Of a stretch of DNA of 64,000 nucleotides, positions 45,996-55,288 are shown in pieces (the first letter of the stretch is position 1; each line of letters starts with the position of its first letter). Position numbers and translations under genes: made by a program. The notes below the pieces were generated by a model. The model was given only the letters and a program-made list of their open reading frames with translations, did no database searches and had not been told where the DNA came from. The DNA is taken from assembly GCF_030846775.1 (NCBI RefSeq), contig NZ_CP132910.1, positions 1,460,001 to 1,524,000 of the forward strand. Reading direction: 5' to 3'. The stretch comes from Geothrix sp. 21YS21S-2. GTDB lineage: Bacteria > Acidobacteriota > Holophagae > Holophagales > Holophagaceae.

Positions 45996-47162
45996 ATGTT
46001 GCCCCGCCGCCTCACGCCCCGGATCCATGACCTGCTGGACCATTCTCCCGCGGTCGTCCTGCTGGGACCCCGCCAGGCCGGCAAGACGACGCTCGCCCTG
46101 GAGATCGGCGAGCGGTCCCCTTCGATCTACCTGGACCTTGAGGACGAGAATGACCGTGCCAGGCTCTCAGATCCCAGCAGGTATCTTGCAGGCCATGATC
46201 GCGAGCTGGTCATCCTCGATGAGGTTCACCGCATGCCGGAGCTCTTTCAACAGCTGCGCGGCATCATCGACCGGGGGCGGAGGCAGGGCAAGGCCAATGG
46301 CCGCTTCCTCCTGCTCGGGTCCGCCGCCATGGACCTGCTCAAACAATCCGGCGAAAGCCTCGCAGGGCGGATCTCCTATTCGGAGCTCGGCCCGTTCGAC
46401 GCCCTGGAAATCGGCCCTGATCAGCTGGAGACGCTTTGGGTGAGGGGCGGGTTCCCGCGAAGCTTCCTGGCCGAATCCGACGAAGTCAGCCTGACCTGGC
46501 GGCGGAATTTCATCCGCACCTACCTGGAGCGCGACATCCCGCAATTCGGCCCCCGGATCCCGGCCGAAACCCTCCGGCGATTCTGGACGATGCTGGCGCA
46601 CAATCAGGCCCAGGCCCTGAATGCGGCCAATCTCGCCAGCGCTCTGGGAGTGGATGGGAAGACCGTCGCAAGATACCTCGATCTGTTGGTAGACCTGTTG
46701 CTTGTCAGACGCCTGCCGGCCTGGAATCGCAATGCCGGGAAACGCCTGGTCAGGTCGCCCAAGGTCTATGTGCGCGACAGCGGAATCGCCCACGCACTGC
46801 TCGGAATCCGGGACAAGGAGGCGCTGCTGGGTCACCCCGTTGCGGGCCAGACCTGGGAAAGTTTTGTGATCGAGACGCTGATCACCGCGGCCCCGGAGGG
46901 AACCGAAGCCCACTACTACCGGACCTCCAACGGAACCGGACTGGACCTGCTGCTTACCCTTCCCGGCGGAGCGTTCTGGGCTGTCGAAGTCACGCGAAGC
47001 ATGGCGCCTAAACTGGAACGCGGCTTCCATTCCGCATGTGCCGATCTGAATCCGCATAAGCGCTTCTGCGCCTACCCTGGCCCGGACCGCTACCCCCTCG
47101 CCGACCGCACGGAAGCCATCGGGATCCTCGAACTGGCGAAGGAGCTCCGGGCCGCGGGTTAG
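45996..47162 (+). CDS. AAA ATPase of the AAA_14 / DUF4143 family
   Basis: A 388-residue ATP-binding protein. Walker A VLLGPRQAGKTTLALEIG (about 21-38), Walker B ELVILDEVHRMPELFQQLR (about 71-89), GRFLLLGSAAMDLLKQSGES (sensor 1), then a winged-helix and a C-terminal DUF4143 nuclease-like domain (about 180-345: TYLERDIPQ, ALGVDGKTVARYLDLLVDLLLVRRLPAW, WESFVIETLI, GTGLDLLLTLPGG). No Shine-Dalgarno sequence. The start at 45996 is taken as leaderless. The gene family is widespread, often mobile, and its role is unknown. Base composition upstream is AT-rich. Confidence 0.85.
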   Translation: MLPRRLTPRIHDLLDHSPAVVLLGPRQAGKTTLALEIGERSPSIYLDLEDENDRARLSDPSRYLAGHDRELVILDEVHRMPELFQQLRGIIDRGRRQGKANGRFLLLGSAAMDLLKQSGESLAGRISYSELGPFDALEIGPDQLETLWVRGGFPRSFLAESDEVSLTWRRNFIRTYLERDIPQFGPRIPAETLRRFWTMLAHNQAQALNAANLASALGVDGKTVARYLDLLVDLLLVRRLPAWNRNAGKRLVRSPKVYVRDSGIAHALLGIRDKEALLGHPVAGQTWESFVIETLITAAPEGTEAHYYRTSNGTGLDLLLTLPGGAFWAVEVTRSMAPKLERGFHSACADLNPHKRFCAYPGPDRYPLADRTEAIGILELAKELRAAG

Positions 47163-47239
47163 CGGGATATTGCACCTTGCGAAAACCGCCCGATGCCCGA
47201 TGCTTCGGTTCCAAGCTGCCGACGGCCAAGGAGGAACCC

Positions 47240-47704
47240 ATGCCTGTCGCCAAACTGAAGCGCTTCCTGGATGACCACGAGGTCAAGTACCTCTCCATCA
47301 CCCACTCCAAGGCCTACACCGCCATGGACGTGGCGGAGTCCGCCCACGTCAAGGGCAAGGAGGTGGCCAAGACCGTCGTGGTGAAGGTGGACGACCATCT
47401 GGCCATGGCGGTGCTGCCCGCCACCCGCAAGGTGGACCTGGACCTGCTGCGCCGGGGGACCGGAGCGGTGAACCTGGACCTGGCCAAGGAGCCGGAATTC
47501 CGGGGCGACTTCCCCGAGTGCGAGCTGGGGGCCATGCCGCCCTTCGGGAACCTCTACCGGATGGATGTCTTCGTGGACCCGCGGCTGGCCTCCAACGAGC
47601 AGATCGCCTTCAACGCGGGCTCCCATACGGAAGTGGTTCGGATGCGGTACCTGGACTTCGACCGCCTGGTGCACCCCAGGACCCTGGCCCTCTCGGCACC
47701 CTAG
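47240..47704 (+). CDS. YbaK/EbsC-type aminoacyl-tRNA deacylase-like protein
   Basis: A 154-residue protein starting MPVAKLKRFLDDHEVKYLSI with AAGGAGG upstream. THSKAYTAMDVAESAHVKGK has the family pattern, followed by AKTVVVKVDDHLAMAVLPAT with the conserved lysine. PFGNLYRMDVFVDPRL and NAGSHTEVVRMRYLDFDRLV complete the fold. The family hydrolyses mischarged tRNAs; the exact substrate is not known here. Its stop shares the sequence CTAG with the stop of the convergent kinase. Confidence 0.85.
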   Translation: MPVAKLKRFLDDHEVKYLSITHSKAYTAMDVAESAHVKGKEVAKTVVVKVDDHLAMAVLPATRKVDLDLLRRGTGAVNLDLAKEPEFRGDFPECELGAMPPFGNLYRMDVFVDPRLASNEQIAFNAGSHTEVVRMRYLDFDRLVHPRTLALSAP

Positions 47705-49578
47705 GCCACCGGAAAGTGGATCCGGAACGCCAGGCCGTCCTGCGGCCCGGGCAGGATGTGGATGCCGGCGCCATGGGACTGGAGCACCCCCAGCACCGAG
47801 GCCAGGCCCAGCCCCCGCCCCACGAAGCGCGTGGTGAAGAAGGGGTCGAACATCCGGCTGAGGACCTCGGGGTTCGGCCAGGTGCCGTCATTGGCGATTT
47901 CCAGGCACACGGTCCAGGGGCCCTTGGGACGTTCCGAGGCCCAGACGCCCGGTGCGCCGGGACCCGGCGCGCCCTCCTGGTGATCCATGAAGAGCCTCGC
48001 CCGCACCTGGCCCCCGGCCAGGCCGGCCTCGTCCATGGCCTCCCAGGCGTTGGCCACGATGGCGTCCAGGGCCCCTTCCAGGCGGGCGGGATCCCCGTTG
48101 ATGGGTGGCACCCCTTCCAGTTCCAGGTGCGGCACGCGGCCTCCGTGCCGGGCGCCCGAAGCCGGGGCCCAGCGCCGGAGCAGTTCCGGAAGCTCCAGGC
48201 GGACCATCCTCGAAATGCCCCGTCCGGAAAAATCGTTCATCTTCCAGGACAGGGCGATGGCGCGCTTGAGCACCCCCCTGGTGGTGGCGGTGGCCAGGAG
48301 GACTTCGGGGCGGTCCGAGGCCTGGAGGTCGATGATGTCCAGGCCCGCCGAGAGCGCCGCGAACAGGTTATTGAAGTCGTGGGCGATGCTGCCGGCCATC
48401 AGGACGAGGCTGTCGGCCTTCCGGGCCAGGGCCTCGGCCTCCTGGGCCCGGCGCAGCGGCGTGATGTCCTGGGCGAAGACGAGCATGGTCCGGAGCCCCT
48501 CGAAGTCCACGGCCCGGGCGTTGATGGCCACGTCCACGGATGTGCCGTCAAGCCGGGTGAGCCGCTCCTCTGTGGCCGGCGCCAGGTCGCCCGTTTCTAA
48601 AGCCTTCAGGATCCGGTCCTCCGCCCCGCACCGGTCCCCGGAGCACACCCGGTCCAGCACGGGCTCCCCCACGAGATCCGCAGGACCCCCGGCGCGGAAA
48701 AGCGCGACCGCCGCGGGATTGAGGTACACGAACCGCCCCTCCCTGTGCAGGAAGAGCGCCACGGGACTCTGCTCGGCCATGACCCGGAAGCGGTCCTCGC
48801 TTTCCCGCAGCGCGTCCACCGCGGCCAGCTGGGCCGTGATGTCCTTGCCGGTCATCAGCACCTTCAGACTCCCCTGCAGGTTCACCAGGGTGCAGCTCAG
48901 GAGCAGCCGGCGGACCTCTCCCGCGCGGGACCTGAGGTCGACCCTGCTCCCGGTGCAGACGCCCGTGGCCTGGAGTTCCGCGAAGAGGGCCCCCCTGGCC
49001 CCGGGATCCAGCCACACCCCGAGTTCCGCCGGGTTCCGTCCCACCGCCTCCTCCCGGGGGACCCCCGTCAGGGTGGTCCAGGCCTGGTTGGCCAGGACGA
49101 CCCGGCCGCTGGGGAATTCCGAGAGGGTCACAGGGTCGGGCGTCTGGTCGAAGAGTTCCTGGAACAGCCCGGCGCTGGCCTTCGCTTGCTCCTCTGCTTC
49201 CTTCGTGTGCGTGATCTCGATGTGGTTGACCAGACAGCCGGCCTGGCTGTCCAGGGGCGTTGCGATCATCTTGAACCAGCGCCGGCGGTCCGTGGAGTCG
49301 CAGGTGTAGTCGAAGGTGAACGGCGTCCTGCCGCCGGCCAGGACGTCCAGAAGCCCCTCCCGGAGCTCCACGGCCTCCACCGGCACCGAAGCCAGGTAGT
49401 CGGCCCCCACCTCGCTCCCGGTCCCTCCGTTGGCCAGGCCGAAGGCCCTCCAGGCCCGGTTCACAAGGAGGATCCTGCCGGCAGGGTCCAGCACCGCGAT
49501 GTTCGTCGGAATGGCGTCCAGAACGGTCTGCATGCCTGCCAAGCCGGACTTGTCCAAGCCCGGTCCTCCACTCGCCAT
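47701..49578 (-). CDS. sensor histidine kinase with three PAS domains
   Basis: A 625-residue soluble kinase without evident membrane helices. It has three PAS domains (about 16-130, 135-255, 260-380; LFDQTPDPVTLSEFPSGRVV, ALFLHREGRFVYLNPAAVAL). A histidine-box follows, SIAHDFNNLFAALSAGLDII (His400), and an ATPase domain with N-box DAIVANAWEAM. The usual DxGxG G1 box reads NDGTWPNP, so the G1 glycine is changed. RGLGLASVLGVLQSHGAGI is the G2 box. Gene start 49578 has GAGGAACC before it. No response regulator is adjacent. Confidence 0.88.
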   Translation of the reverse strand: MASGGPGLDKSGLAGMQTVLDAIPTNIAVLDPAGRILLVNRAWRAFGLANGGTGSEVGADYLASVPVEAVELREGLLDVLAGGRTPFTFDYTCDSTDRRRWFKMIATPLDSQAGCLVNHIEITHTKEAEEQAKASAGLFQELFDQTPDPVTLSEFPSGRVVLANQAWTTLTGVPREEAVGRNPAELGVWLDPGARGALFAELQATGVCTGSRVDLRSRAGEVRRLLLSCTLVNLQGSLKVLMTGKDITAQLAAVDALRESEDRFRVMAEQSPVALFLHREGRFVYLNPAAVALFRAGGPADLVGEPVLDRVCSGDRCGAEDRILKALETGDLAPATEERLTRLDGTSVDVAINARAVDFEGLRTMLVFAQDITPLRRAQEAEALARKADSLVLMAGSIAHDFNNLFAALSAGLDIIDLQASDRPEVLLATATTRGVLKRAIALSWKMNDFSGRGISRMVRLELPELLRRWAPASGARHGGRVPHLELEGVPPINGDPARLEGALDAIVANAWEAMDEAGLAGGQVRARLFMDHQEGAPGPGAPGVWASERPKGPWTVCLEIANDGTWPNPEVLSRMFDPFFTTRFVGRGLGLASVLGVLQSHGAGIHILPGPQDGLAFRIHFPVA

Positions 49579-49894
49579 GGTTCCTCCCCCGCGGGCGCCG
49601 GACATCGGCCGCCTTGATTGAACAATAGGCGTTTAACCATCTATGCCCATACGTAATACCGCTTAGATGCACGGATTCCGGAAAACCACCCCCGGAATTG
49701 GAACAAGGGGACGCCGCGGTCATCCAATAGCCAAACCGTAGACCTGCCCCATGGTGGGGGAGGTTCGTCCCAGGCCCCCTTGGCGAACCCCAAGGCGGGT
49801 AGGCATTGTGCCGACCTATTCACGGAGGTCCCTTCATCCAACCCCGGAGCCGGGGGGAGCGCCATTTCCCGGTTCCACGCACCTGGAGAACGCC

Positions 49895-51034
49895 ATGACA
49901 CGGACAACCCTATCGAAGTTCCTGCTCGCCTCGGCGGCGGTGGCCGCGCTGATGGTCGCCCCGGCCTGCGGCCGCACCGAAGGCGAGAAGGAGGTCAAGG
50001 ATCTTTCCCAGAAGGCCGCAGAACTGGAGACCCTCAACCAGAAGGCGGGCGCCGCCAGCGCCGAGGAGAAGCGAAAGCTCGCCCAGGCGGGCGTCAACAA
50101 CGTGGCGCCCAACCCCGACACCCTGGAGCTGACCCCGGACCAGAAGACCGCCCTGGAGGCCCGCATCAAGGTGGAGAAGAACAGCTCCTACCAGGCCCTG
50201 CTCCAGGAGGTGCTGGACAAGGACAAGGAGATCAAGGGCCTCAACCAGAAGATCGGCCAGCTGCGGGCCGTCCTGCCCCGGCCTGAGATCGCCAAGGCCG
50301 ACGACACCCACTTCGACATGTCCGTGCGCTACCTGAGGAAGCGGGGCGTGCCCGAGGAGAAGGCCAAGGCGCTGGTGGCCAAGGTGCTGACCGTGGACCA
50401 GCTTGCGCCGGGCTTCCACGTCTACCACTTCTACAGCAACGGCGTCTACGGCTCCTGGGTGGCCCAGGGCAAGGCGGACATGAGCCCCACGCAGCTGCAG
50501 GCCGAGAGGAAGGCCAAGATCGAGGGTGAGCGGGACCAGGCCCTGGAGCGCAGCAAGGAGCTGCAGGCGAGCATCGTGGACCTCACCGCCCAGCAGCAGA
50601 AGCTCACCGCCGACGTGGAGGGCCTGCGCGCGGAGAAGGAGAAGATGACCAAGGACCTGACCGTGCTCACCGCCGCGAGCCAGGCCCAGCAGGCCCTCCT
50701 CAACTCCGTCCACTACCTGGTGGGCAGGCGCAAGGCGCTCGAGGACGAAGGCATCATCGTGGTGCCCGTGTTCGCCAAGGACCGCGCGGGCTCCAACTGG
50801 AACGACCAGGCCTTCACGAAGGCGGCCGATCTTCGTTCCCAGGACACCATCACCATCAGCGCCGCCGAGGCGGGCGTGGAGAAGATCAACAAGGTCAACG
50901 TGGTCCCCGGCTCCCTCGTGAAGGACAAGCACTACACGCTTGCGTTCAACCCGGACCACACCCAGGCCACGGTCAGGCTCCTGGCCAAGGAACGGTTCCG
51001 CAACGAGAAGGTGGCCTTCGCGGTCACCGACTGA
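49895..51034 (+). CDS. exported coiled-coil protein, unknown
   Basis: A 379-residue protein. Signal peptide starting MTRTTLSKFLLASAAVAALM, with a possible lipid cysteine in APACG (weak lipobox). The chain is mostly heptad-rich coiled coil (about 30-115 and 200-285), separated by a globular piece (HFDMSVRYLRKRGVPEEKAK, FHVYHFYSNGVYGSWVAQGK). The C-terminal 90 residues look beta-rich (NKVNVVPGSLVKDKHYTLAF). No family recognised. GGAG before the ATG. It overlaps the convergent hybrid kinase by 11 bp. Confidence 0.7.
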   Translation: MTRTTLSKFLLASAAVAALMVAPACGRTEGEKEVKDLSQKAAELETLNQKAGAASAEEKRKLAQAGVNNVAPNPDTLELTPDQKTALEARIKVEKNSSYQALLQEVLDKDKEIKGLNQKIGQLRAVLPRPEIAKADDTHFDMSVRYLRKRGVPEEKAKALVAKVLTVDQLAPGFHVYHFYSNGVYGSWVAQGKADMSPTQLQAERKAKIEGERDQALERSKELQASIVDLTAQQQKLTADVEGLRAEKEKMTKDLTVLTAASQAQQALLNSVHYLVGRRKALEDEGIIVVPVFAKDRAGSNWNDQAFTKAADLRSQDTITISAAEAGVEKINKVNVVPGSLVKDKHYTLAFNPDHTQATVRLLAKERFRNEKVAFAVTD

Positions 51035-53090
51035 CGGCTTCGATCAGCTTCACCCGGGCCTCCTCCAGCGTATAGGGCTTCGATAGAGCCAGCAGGTGGG
51101 GGTCCGTGGCCAGAAGCCGCGTGACGGCGTCGCCCAGGAAGCCCGTGGCCAGGATGACGGGCAGGCCGGGGCGGCGCTCGCGCAGGAGGGCCAGGGTCTC
51201 CGTGCCGCTCAATCCGGGCATGTTGAGATCCAGGAGCACGACGTCCACCTCCAGGTCCAGGTCCAGCAGGGCCAGGCCCTCCGATCCTCCGGAAGCGGTC
51301 GTCACCTGGTGGCCCAGGAGCTCCAGGAGTTCGGGGGCGGCGTCGCGGATCAGTTCGTCGTCGTCCACCAGAAGGATCCGCAGGGGCCTGCCGGGATCGG
51401 CGGGGACCGGCACGGGCGCGGCGGGCCGCGCGGCCCCGGCCAGGGCGGGAAGGCGCAGCCGGATGCGCGTGCCCTCGCCGGGCCTGCTGTCGATGGCGAT
51501 GGTACCGCCGTGGGCCTTGACGGTGCTGTAGACCATGGAGAGGCCCAGCCCCGTGCCCTTCCCGTAGGGCTTGGTCGTGTAGAAGGGCTCCATGGCCCGC
51601 TGGAGCACCCAGGGCTCCATGCCCTGGCCGGTGTCGTCCACCGCAAGTTCCACCTGGGCATCGGGCAGGGCCCGGGTGCGGATGACCAGGACGCCGCCGT
51701 CGGCCATGGCGTCCACGGCGTTCACGCACAGGTTCATGAAGGCGCTGCCAAGCGCGCTGGGCTCGCCCATGACCATGGGCAGACCCGCCTCCAGGGCCAC
51801 GTCCAGGCGGACCCGCTGCAGCAGGGTGCGGCGGAGCAGCTCGCATTCCTGGCCCACCACCTCGTTGAGGTCCACGGGGCAGGCCTCCCGCAGGTCCTTG
51901 CGGGCGAAGTCCGACAGGCCCTTGACCAGGTCCCGCCCCCGCAGCGCGGCGCGCTCGATGGTGGTGATGGAGGCCATCAGCCGGTCCTCCCCCGCGTGCA
52001 CGACCTTGAGGGTCTGGGTGACGGCGTGGATGGCGCCGAGCACGTTGTTCATGTCGTGGGCCACGCCGCCGGCGAGGCTGCCCAGGCTCTCCAGCTTCTG
52101 GGCGTGCTGGAGCTCGGCCTCGAGCCGCTTGCGCTCCTCCTCCGCGGTCTGGCGCTCCAGGCTCGCGGCGATCTGGCCCGAGACGAACTGCAGCAGCTCC
52201 AGGTCCCCCTGCGAATAGTGCACGCCGCCCTTGTAGCTCTGCACCGCCAGCATCCCCAGTACGCGCCCGGCCGAGGACAGCGGCACGCCGAGCCAGTCCA
52301 GGGGCGGCTCCCCACGCAGGGCGATGCGGCCCTCCAGAACCAGCTCCTCGATCCGCCGGGGATCCAGGCGCCAGGGCTTCCCGCTGCGCAGCACCAGGTC
52401 CGTGAGGCCATGGGCCATCTTCAGGGGCGGAGGGGGCGGGTCGTTCTCGTCCACGAAGTAGGGGAAGCGCACCGTCTCCCCGTCGGGATCCAGGAGGGCC
52501 ACGTAGAAGTTCTCCGCGGGCATGAAGGCCTTGATGATCCCGTGGATCCGCGCGTACAGGTCCCCCAGGCTCCGTGCGGCCTCCGAGATCTCGAAGAGCG
52601 CCGTCTGCATCTTCTGGGCGGAGAGACGGTCGTGGATATCCATGTTCATGCCCACCCAGGACTCCACCGTCCCGTCGGGGCCCATCAGCGGCACGGCCCG
52701 CACGTGGTTCCACCGCCACTGGCCCGTGTGGTGGCGCAGGCGGTACTCCTGCTGCACGCGCACGCACGATTCGAGCCCCTTGAACCAGACCTCCATCACC
52801 CGGGGCCGGTCCTCGGGATGGATGCAGGCCTCGTAGCCGTAGCCGCACCACTGGTCGAAGGTCTGGCCCGTGTAGGCCCGCCAGGAGGGGGAGTCCTCGG
52901 TGACGAAGCCCCGGCCGTCGCAGGTCCAGACGATCTGGGCGGAGGCCTCCACCAGGGCGCGGTACTTGGCCTCGTTGGCCAGCACTTCCCGGCCCTTGGC
53001 CTCCCAGTGGCCGACGGCCTCGACGCCCCCATTGCCCGACTGGGCCAGGACGCGGCCCAGAAGATCCAGCAATGGTTCCTTGCCACCCAT
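51024..53090 (-). CDS. hybrid sensor histidine kinase/response regulator (PAS-GAF-HK-REC)
   Basis: A 688-residue cytoplasmic kinase. PAS/PAC (about 38-155: EASAQIVWTCDGRGFVTEDS), GAF (about 165-312: FYVALLDPDGETVRFPYFVD), histidine box GGVAHDMNNVLGAIHAV (His345), ATPase with N-box, DDTGQGM and GTGLGLSMVYSTVKAHGG, then a REC domain (about 565-688) with ILLVDDDELIRDA, VVLLDLNMPGLSGTETL (phospho-Asp) and LSKPYTLEEA. The output is probably an intramolecular or phosphorelay step; no DNA-binding output is present. It lies 55 bp downstream of the biotin-carrier gene. Confidence 0.93.
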   Translation of the reverse strand: MGGKEPLLDLLGRVLAQSGNGGVEAVGHWEAKGREVLANEAKYRALVEASAQIVWTCDGRGFVTEDSPSWRAYTGQTFDQWCGYGYEACIHPEDRPRVMEVWFKGLESCVRVQQEYRLRHHTGQWRWNHVRAVPLMGPDGTVESWVGMNMDIHDRLSAQKMQTALFEISEAARSLGDLYARIHGIIKAFMPAENFYVALLDPDGETVRFPYFVDENDPPPPPLKMAHGLTDLVLRSGKPWRLDPRRIEELVLEGRIALRGEPPLDWLGVPLSSAGRVLGMLAVQSYKGGVHYSQGDLELLQFVSGQIAASLERQTAEEERKRLEAELQHAQKLESLGSLAGGVAHDMNNVLGAIHAVTQTLKVVHAGEDRLMASITTIERAALRGRDLVKGLSDFARKDLREACPVDLNEVVGQECELLRRTLLQRVRLDVALEAGLPMVMGEPSALGSAFMNLCVNAVDAMADGGVLVIRTRALPDAQVELAVDDTGQGMEPWVLQRAMEPFYTTKPYGKGTGLGLSMVYSTVKAHGGTIAIDSRPGEGTRIRLRLPALAGAARPAAPVPVPADPGRPLRILLVDDDELIRDAAPELLELLGHQVTTASGGSEGLALLDLDLEVDVVLLDLNMPGLSGTETLALLRERRPGLPVILATGFLGDAVTRLLATDPHLLALSKPYTLEEARVKLIEAVSR

Positions 53091-53145
53091 GGGTTCCTCT
53101 TGTATTGGAATCCCCGGTCGCCCGGGGATTTCCTACTCGATCGTA

Positions 53146-53703
53146 TCACCCCTTGGGGGCTTCCCCGGTATCGAGGTTCTCCAGGTTCTGCAGCGAGATC
53201 ATGGGCGCGTGGATCTCCAGGTTGACGCCCTCCTCCACGTGGATCGCGGCCACCCGGCTCGCGGTGGGGGCCGTGTACTCGTTCTGCATCTTCATGGCCT
53301 CGAGGATCAGCAGGGGCTGCCCCTCCTCCACCACGTCCCCGGGCTGCACGAGGAGCTTGAGCACCTTGCCCGGCATCAGGGCGATGATCGTCTTGGCCTC
53401 GCTGCGCTTGCTCCGGGCCATGGCTTCGGCCAGGAGGGTCTTGCGGGGGTCCTGGAGCGTGAACTCGTAGGCCCCGTCGTACGTGGCGGCCCGGAAGCCG
53501 TGGAGGTCCGGGTCGGGATTGCGGATGCGGTCGATGTTCACGCCCACGCTGCGGCCTTCCATGATGATGGAATAGCTGGAGCGCTCCACCTTCACGATGT
53601 CCAGGGGCACCTCCTCCCCGTCCCAGGTCATGACGGTGGTGCCGCGGCGGCGGTAGATCTCGAGTTCAACGGTCTGGTCGGCGACGACGAGGGTTCGTTT
53701 CAT
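53146..53703 (-). CDS. biotin carboxyl carrier protein (acyl-CoA carboxylase type)
   Basis: A 185-residue biotin acceptor. The C-terminal biotinyl domain (about 103-175) has IIALMPGKVLKLLVQPGDVV and ILEAMKMQNEYTAP, with biotin Lys138. The N-terminal part (1-100) is beta-rich and resembles the extra domain of acyl-CoA/methylmalonyl carboxylase carriers. It lies 10 bp downstream of the unusual biotin carboxylase. No carboxyltransferase gene is present in the window. Confidence 0.88.
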   Translation of the reverse strand: MKRTLVVADQTVELEIYRRRGTTVMTWDGEEVPLDIVKVERSSYSIIMEGRSVGVNIDRIRNPDPDLHGFRAATYDGAYEFTLQDPRKTLLAEAMARSKRSEAKTIIALMPGKVLKLLVQPGDVVEEGQPLLILEAMKMQNEYTAPTASRVAAIHVEEGVNLEIHAPMISLQNLENLDTGEAPKG

Positions 53704-53713
53704 GTTCTGTACC

Positions 53714-55213
53714 TCAGAGCCTATTGAACTTGTTCAGGGACTTCCAGGCCTGGCTGGTGGGGACGCAGTCGTTCCTGGGGGTGGGCTGCTGGGCCCGGCG
53801 CTCCTCCATCTCCAGCTCGTCGAAGAGCGCGGCGGCCACGGCGAACTTGAGGCTGGGGCCCACGGCCTTCTGCTTCCACCACGGATGCGCCAGGATCCCG
53901 GTGTGGAGGTCGCCCTTGAGGAACTGCTTGTTCTCCAGCAGCGTCTTGAAGAAGGCCACGTTGTTGCGCACGCCGCCCAGGCGCATCTCCATGAGGGCCG
54001 AGTGCATGCGCTGCAGGGCCTCCTGGCGCGTCTGGCCCCAGGTGGAGATCTTGGCCAGCAGCGGCGCGTAGAAGGGACTCATCTCCCAGCCGAAGTAGAC
54101 GCCGCTGTCGTTGCGCAGGTTGTGCCCCTGGGGCGAGCGCAGGTACTGGATCCGGCCCGAGGAGGGCGCGAAGTCCCGGTCCGGGTCCTCGGCGTTGATG
54201 CGGCACTGGATGGCGTGGCCCCAGAAGGGGATCTTGTCCTGGGTGAGGGGGAGCTTCTTGCCCTGGGCGATGTCGATCTGCCACTTCACCAGGTCCTGGC
54301 CCGTGATCCACTCCGTGACGGCGTGGCCGCCCTGGATGCGGCAGGTCATCTCCAGGAAGTAGTGGTTGCCCTCCTGGTCCAGGAGGAACTCCACCGTGCC
54401 GATGCCCACATAGCCCACCGCCCTGGCGATGGCCACGGCCTGCTCGCCCAGGGTCCGGCGCAGCTCGGGGGAGACGCCCGGGGACGGCGCCTCCTCGCAG
54501 ATCTGCTGGAAGCGGCGCTGCACCGAGCCCTCCCGCTCCCAGAGGTAGACGTAGTTCCCGTGGGCGTCGCCGGCGATCTGCACCTCGATGTGGCGGGGGT
54601 GGATGAGGGCCTTCTCCAGGTAGACCCGCTCGTCCCAGAAGGAGAAGATGCTCTCGCCCTTGACCCGGGGCAGCGCCCGGCGCAGGTCCCCGGCGGTCTT
54701 GACCAGGCGCATCCCCTTGCCGTCCCGGCCCAGCACGGGCTTGACCATCAGGGGATAGCCCATCTTGCGGGCCTCGTCCAGCAGCTCCTCGTCGCCCATG
54801 GTCTCCTGGATTCCGGGCAGCACGGGGCAGCCCACGGACTGGGCGATCTCCCGGGCGGTGATCTTGTTGTCCATCTTCTCCAGCACCTCCGCGCTGGGGC
54901 CCAGCCAGGTGATGCCGGCGTCCTGGATCAGGCGCACCGCCTCGGGGTCCTCGGCCAGGAAGCCGTAGCCCGGGTGGATGGAATCCGCCCCCGTCTTCCG
55001 GCAGGCCTCGATGAGCTTGTCGGCGCGCATGTAGCTTTCCCGCGCGGGCGTGGGACCGATGGGCACGGACAGGATGGCGAGGCGCACGTGCATGGCCCCC
55101 CGGTCCGAATCCGAATACACGGCGACCGTGGGGATGTCGATCTCCCGGCACGTGCGCATGATCCGGCAGGCGATTTCGCCTCGGTTCGCGATGAGCAATC
55201 TGGTGACGGGCAT
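53714..55213 (-). CDS. biotin carboxylase homologue with substituted bicarbonate-site residues
   Basis: A 499-residue ATP-grasp protein. The N-terminal RLLIANRGEIACRIMRTCRE, HPGYGFLAED, RHIEVQIAGDAHGN and CRINAEDPDRDF (Arg338) are ordinary. But the motif normally written EMNTRxQVEHPVTE reads EMTCRIQGGHAVTE, giving Thr290, Gly295 and Gly296 in place of Asn, Val and the catalytic Glu. The glycine loop is LGRDGKGM rather than GGGGGRGM, and QRRFQQ replaces QRRHQK (loss of the Lys). The start MPVTRLL has GAGGAAGAGG before it. ATP-binding may persist while carboxylation is doubtful. Confidence 0.9.
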   Translation of the reverse strand: MPVTRLLIANRGEIACRIMRTCREIDIPTVAVYSDSDRGAMHVRLAILSVPIGPTPARESYMRADKLIEACRKTGADSIHPGYGFLAEDPEAVRLIQDAGITWLGPSAEVLEKMDNKITAREIAQSVGCPVLPGIQETMGDEELLDEARKMGYPLMVKPVLGRDGKGMRLVKTAGDLRRALPRVKGESIFSFWDERVYLEKALIHPRHIEVQIAGDAHGNYVYLWEREGSVQRRFQQICEEAPSPGVSPELRRTLGEQAVAIARAVGYVGIGTVEFLLDQEGNHYFLEMTCRIQGGHAVTEWITGQDLVKWQIDIAQGKKLPLTQDKIPFWGHAIQCRINAEDPDRDFAPSSGRIQYLRSPQGHNLRNDSGVYFGWEMSPFYAPLLAKISTWGQTRQEALQRMHSALMEMRLGGVRNNVAFFKTLLENKQFLKGDLHTGILAHPWWKQKAVGPSLKFAVAAALFDELEMEERRAQQPTPRNDCVPTSQAWKSLNKFNRL

Positions 55214-55288
55214 GGCCTCTTCCTCACGGATGGCCCCGGGCTGAAACTGGGGCATCATAGAATAGTGCGAACCCCCAGACTACCAAAC

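Noticed and set aside
49579-49894. Promoters and small frames between the PAS kinase and the coiled-coil protein
   Set aside because: 316 bp searched by eye on both strands; no convincing paired hexamers and no frame with a ribosome-binding site.
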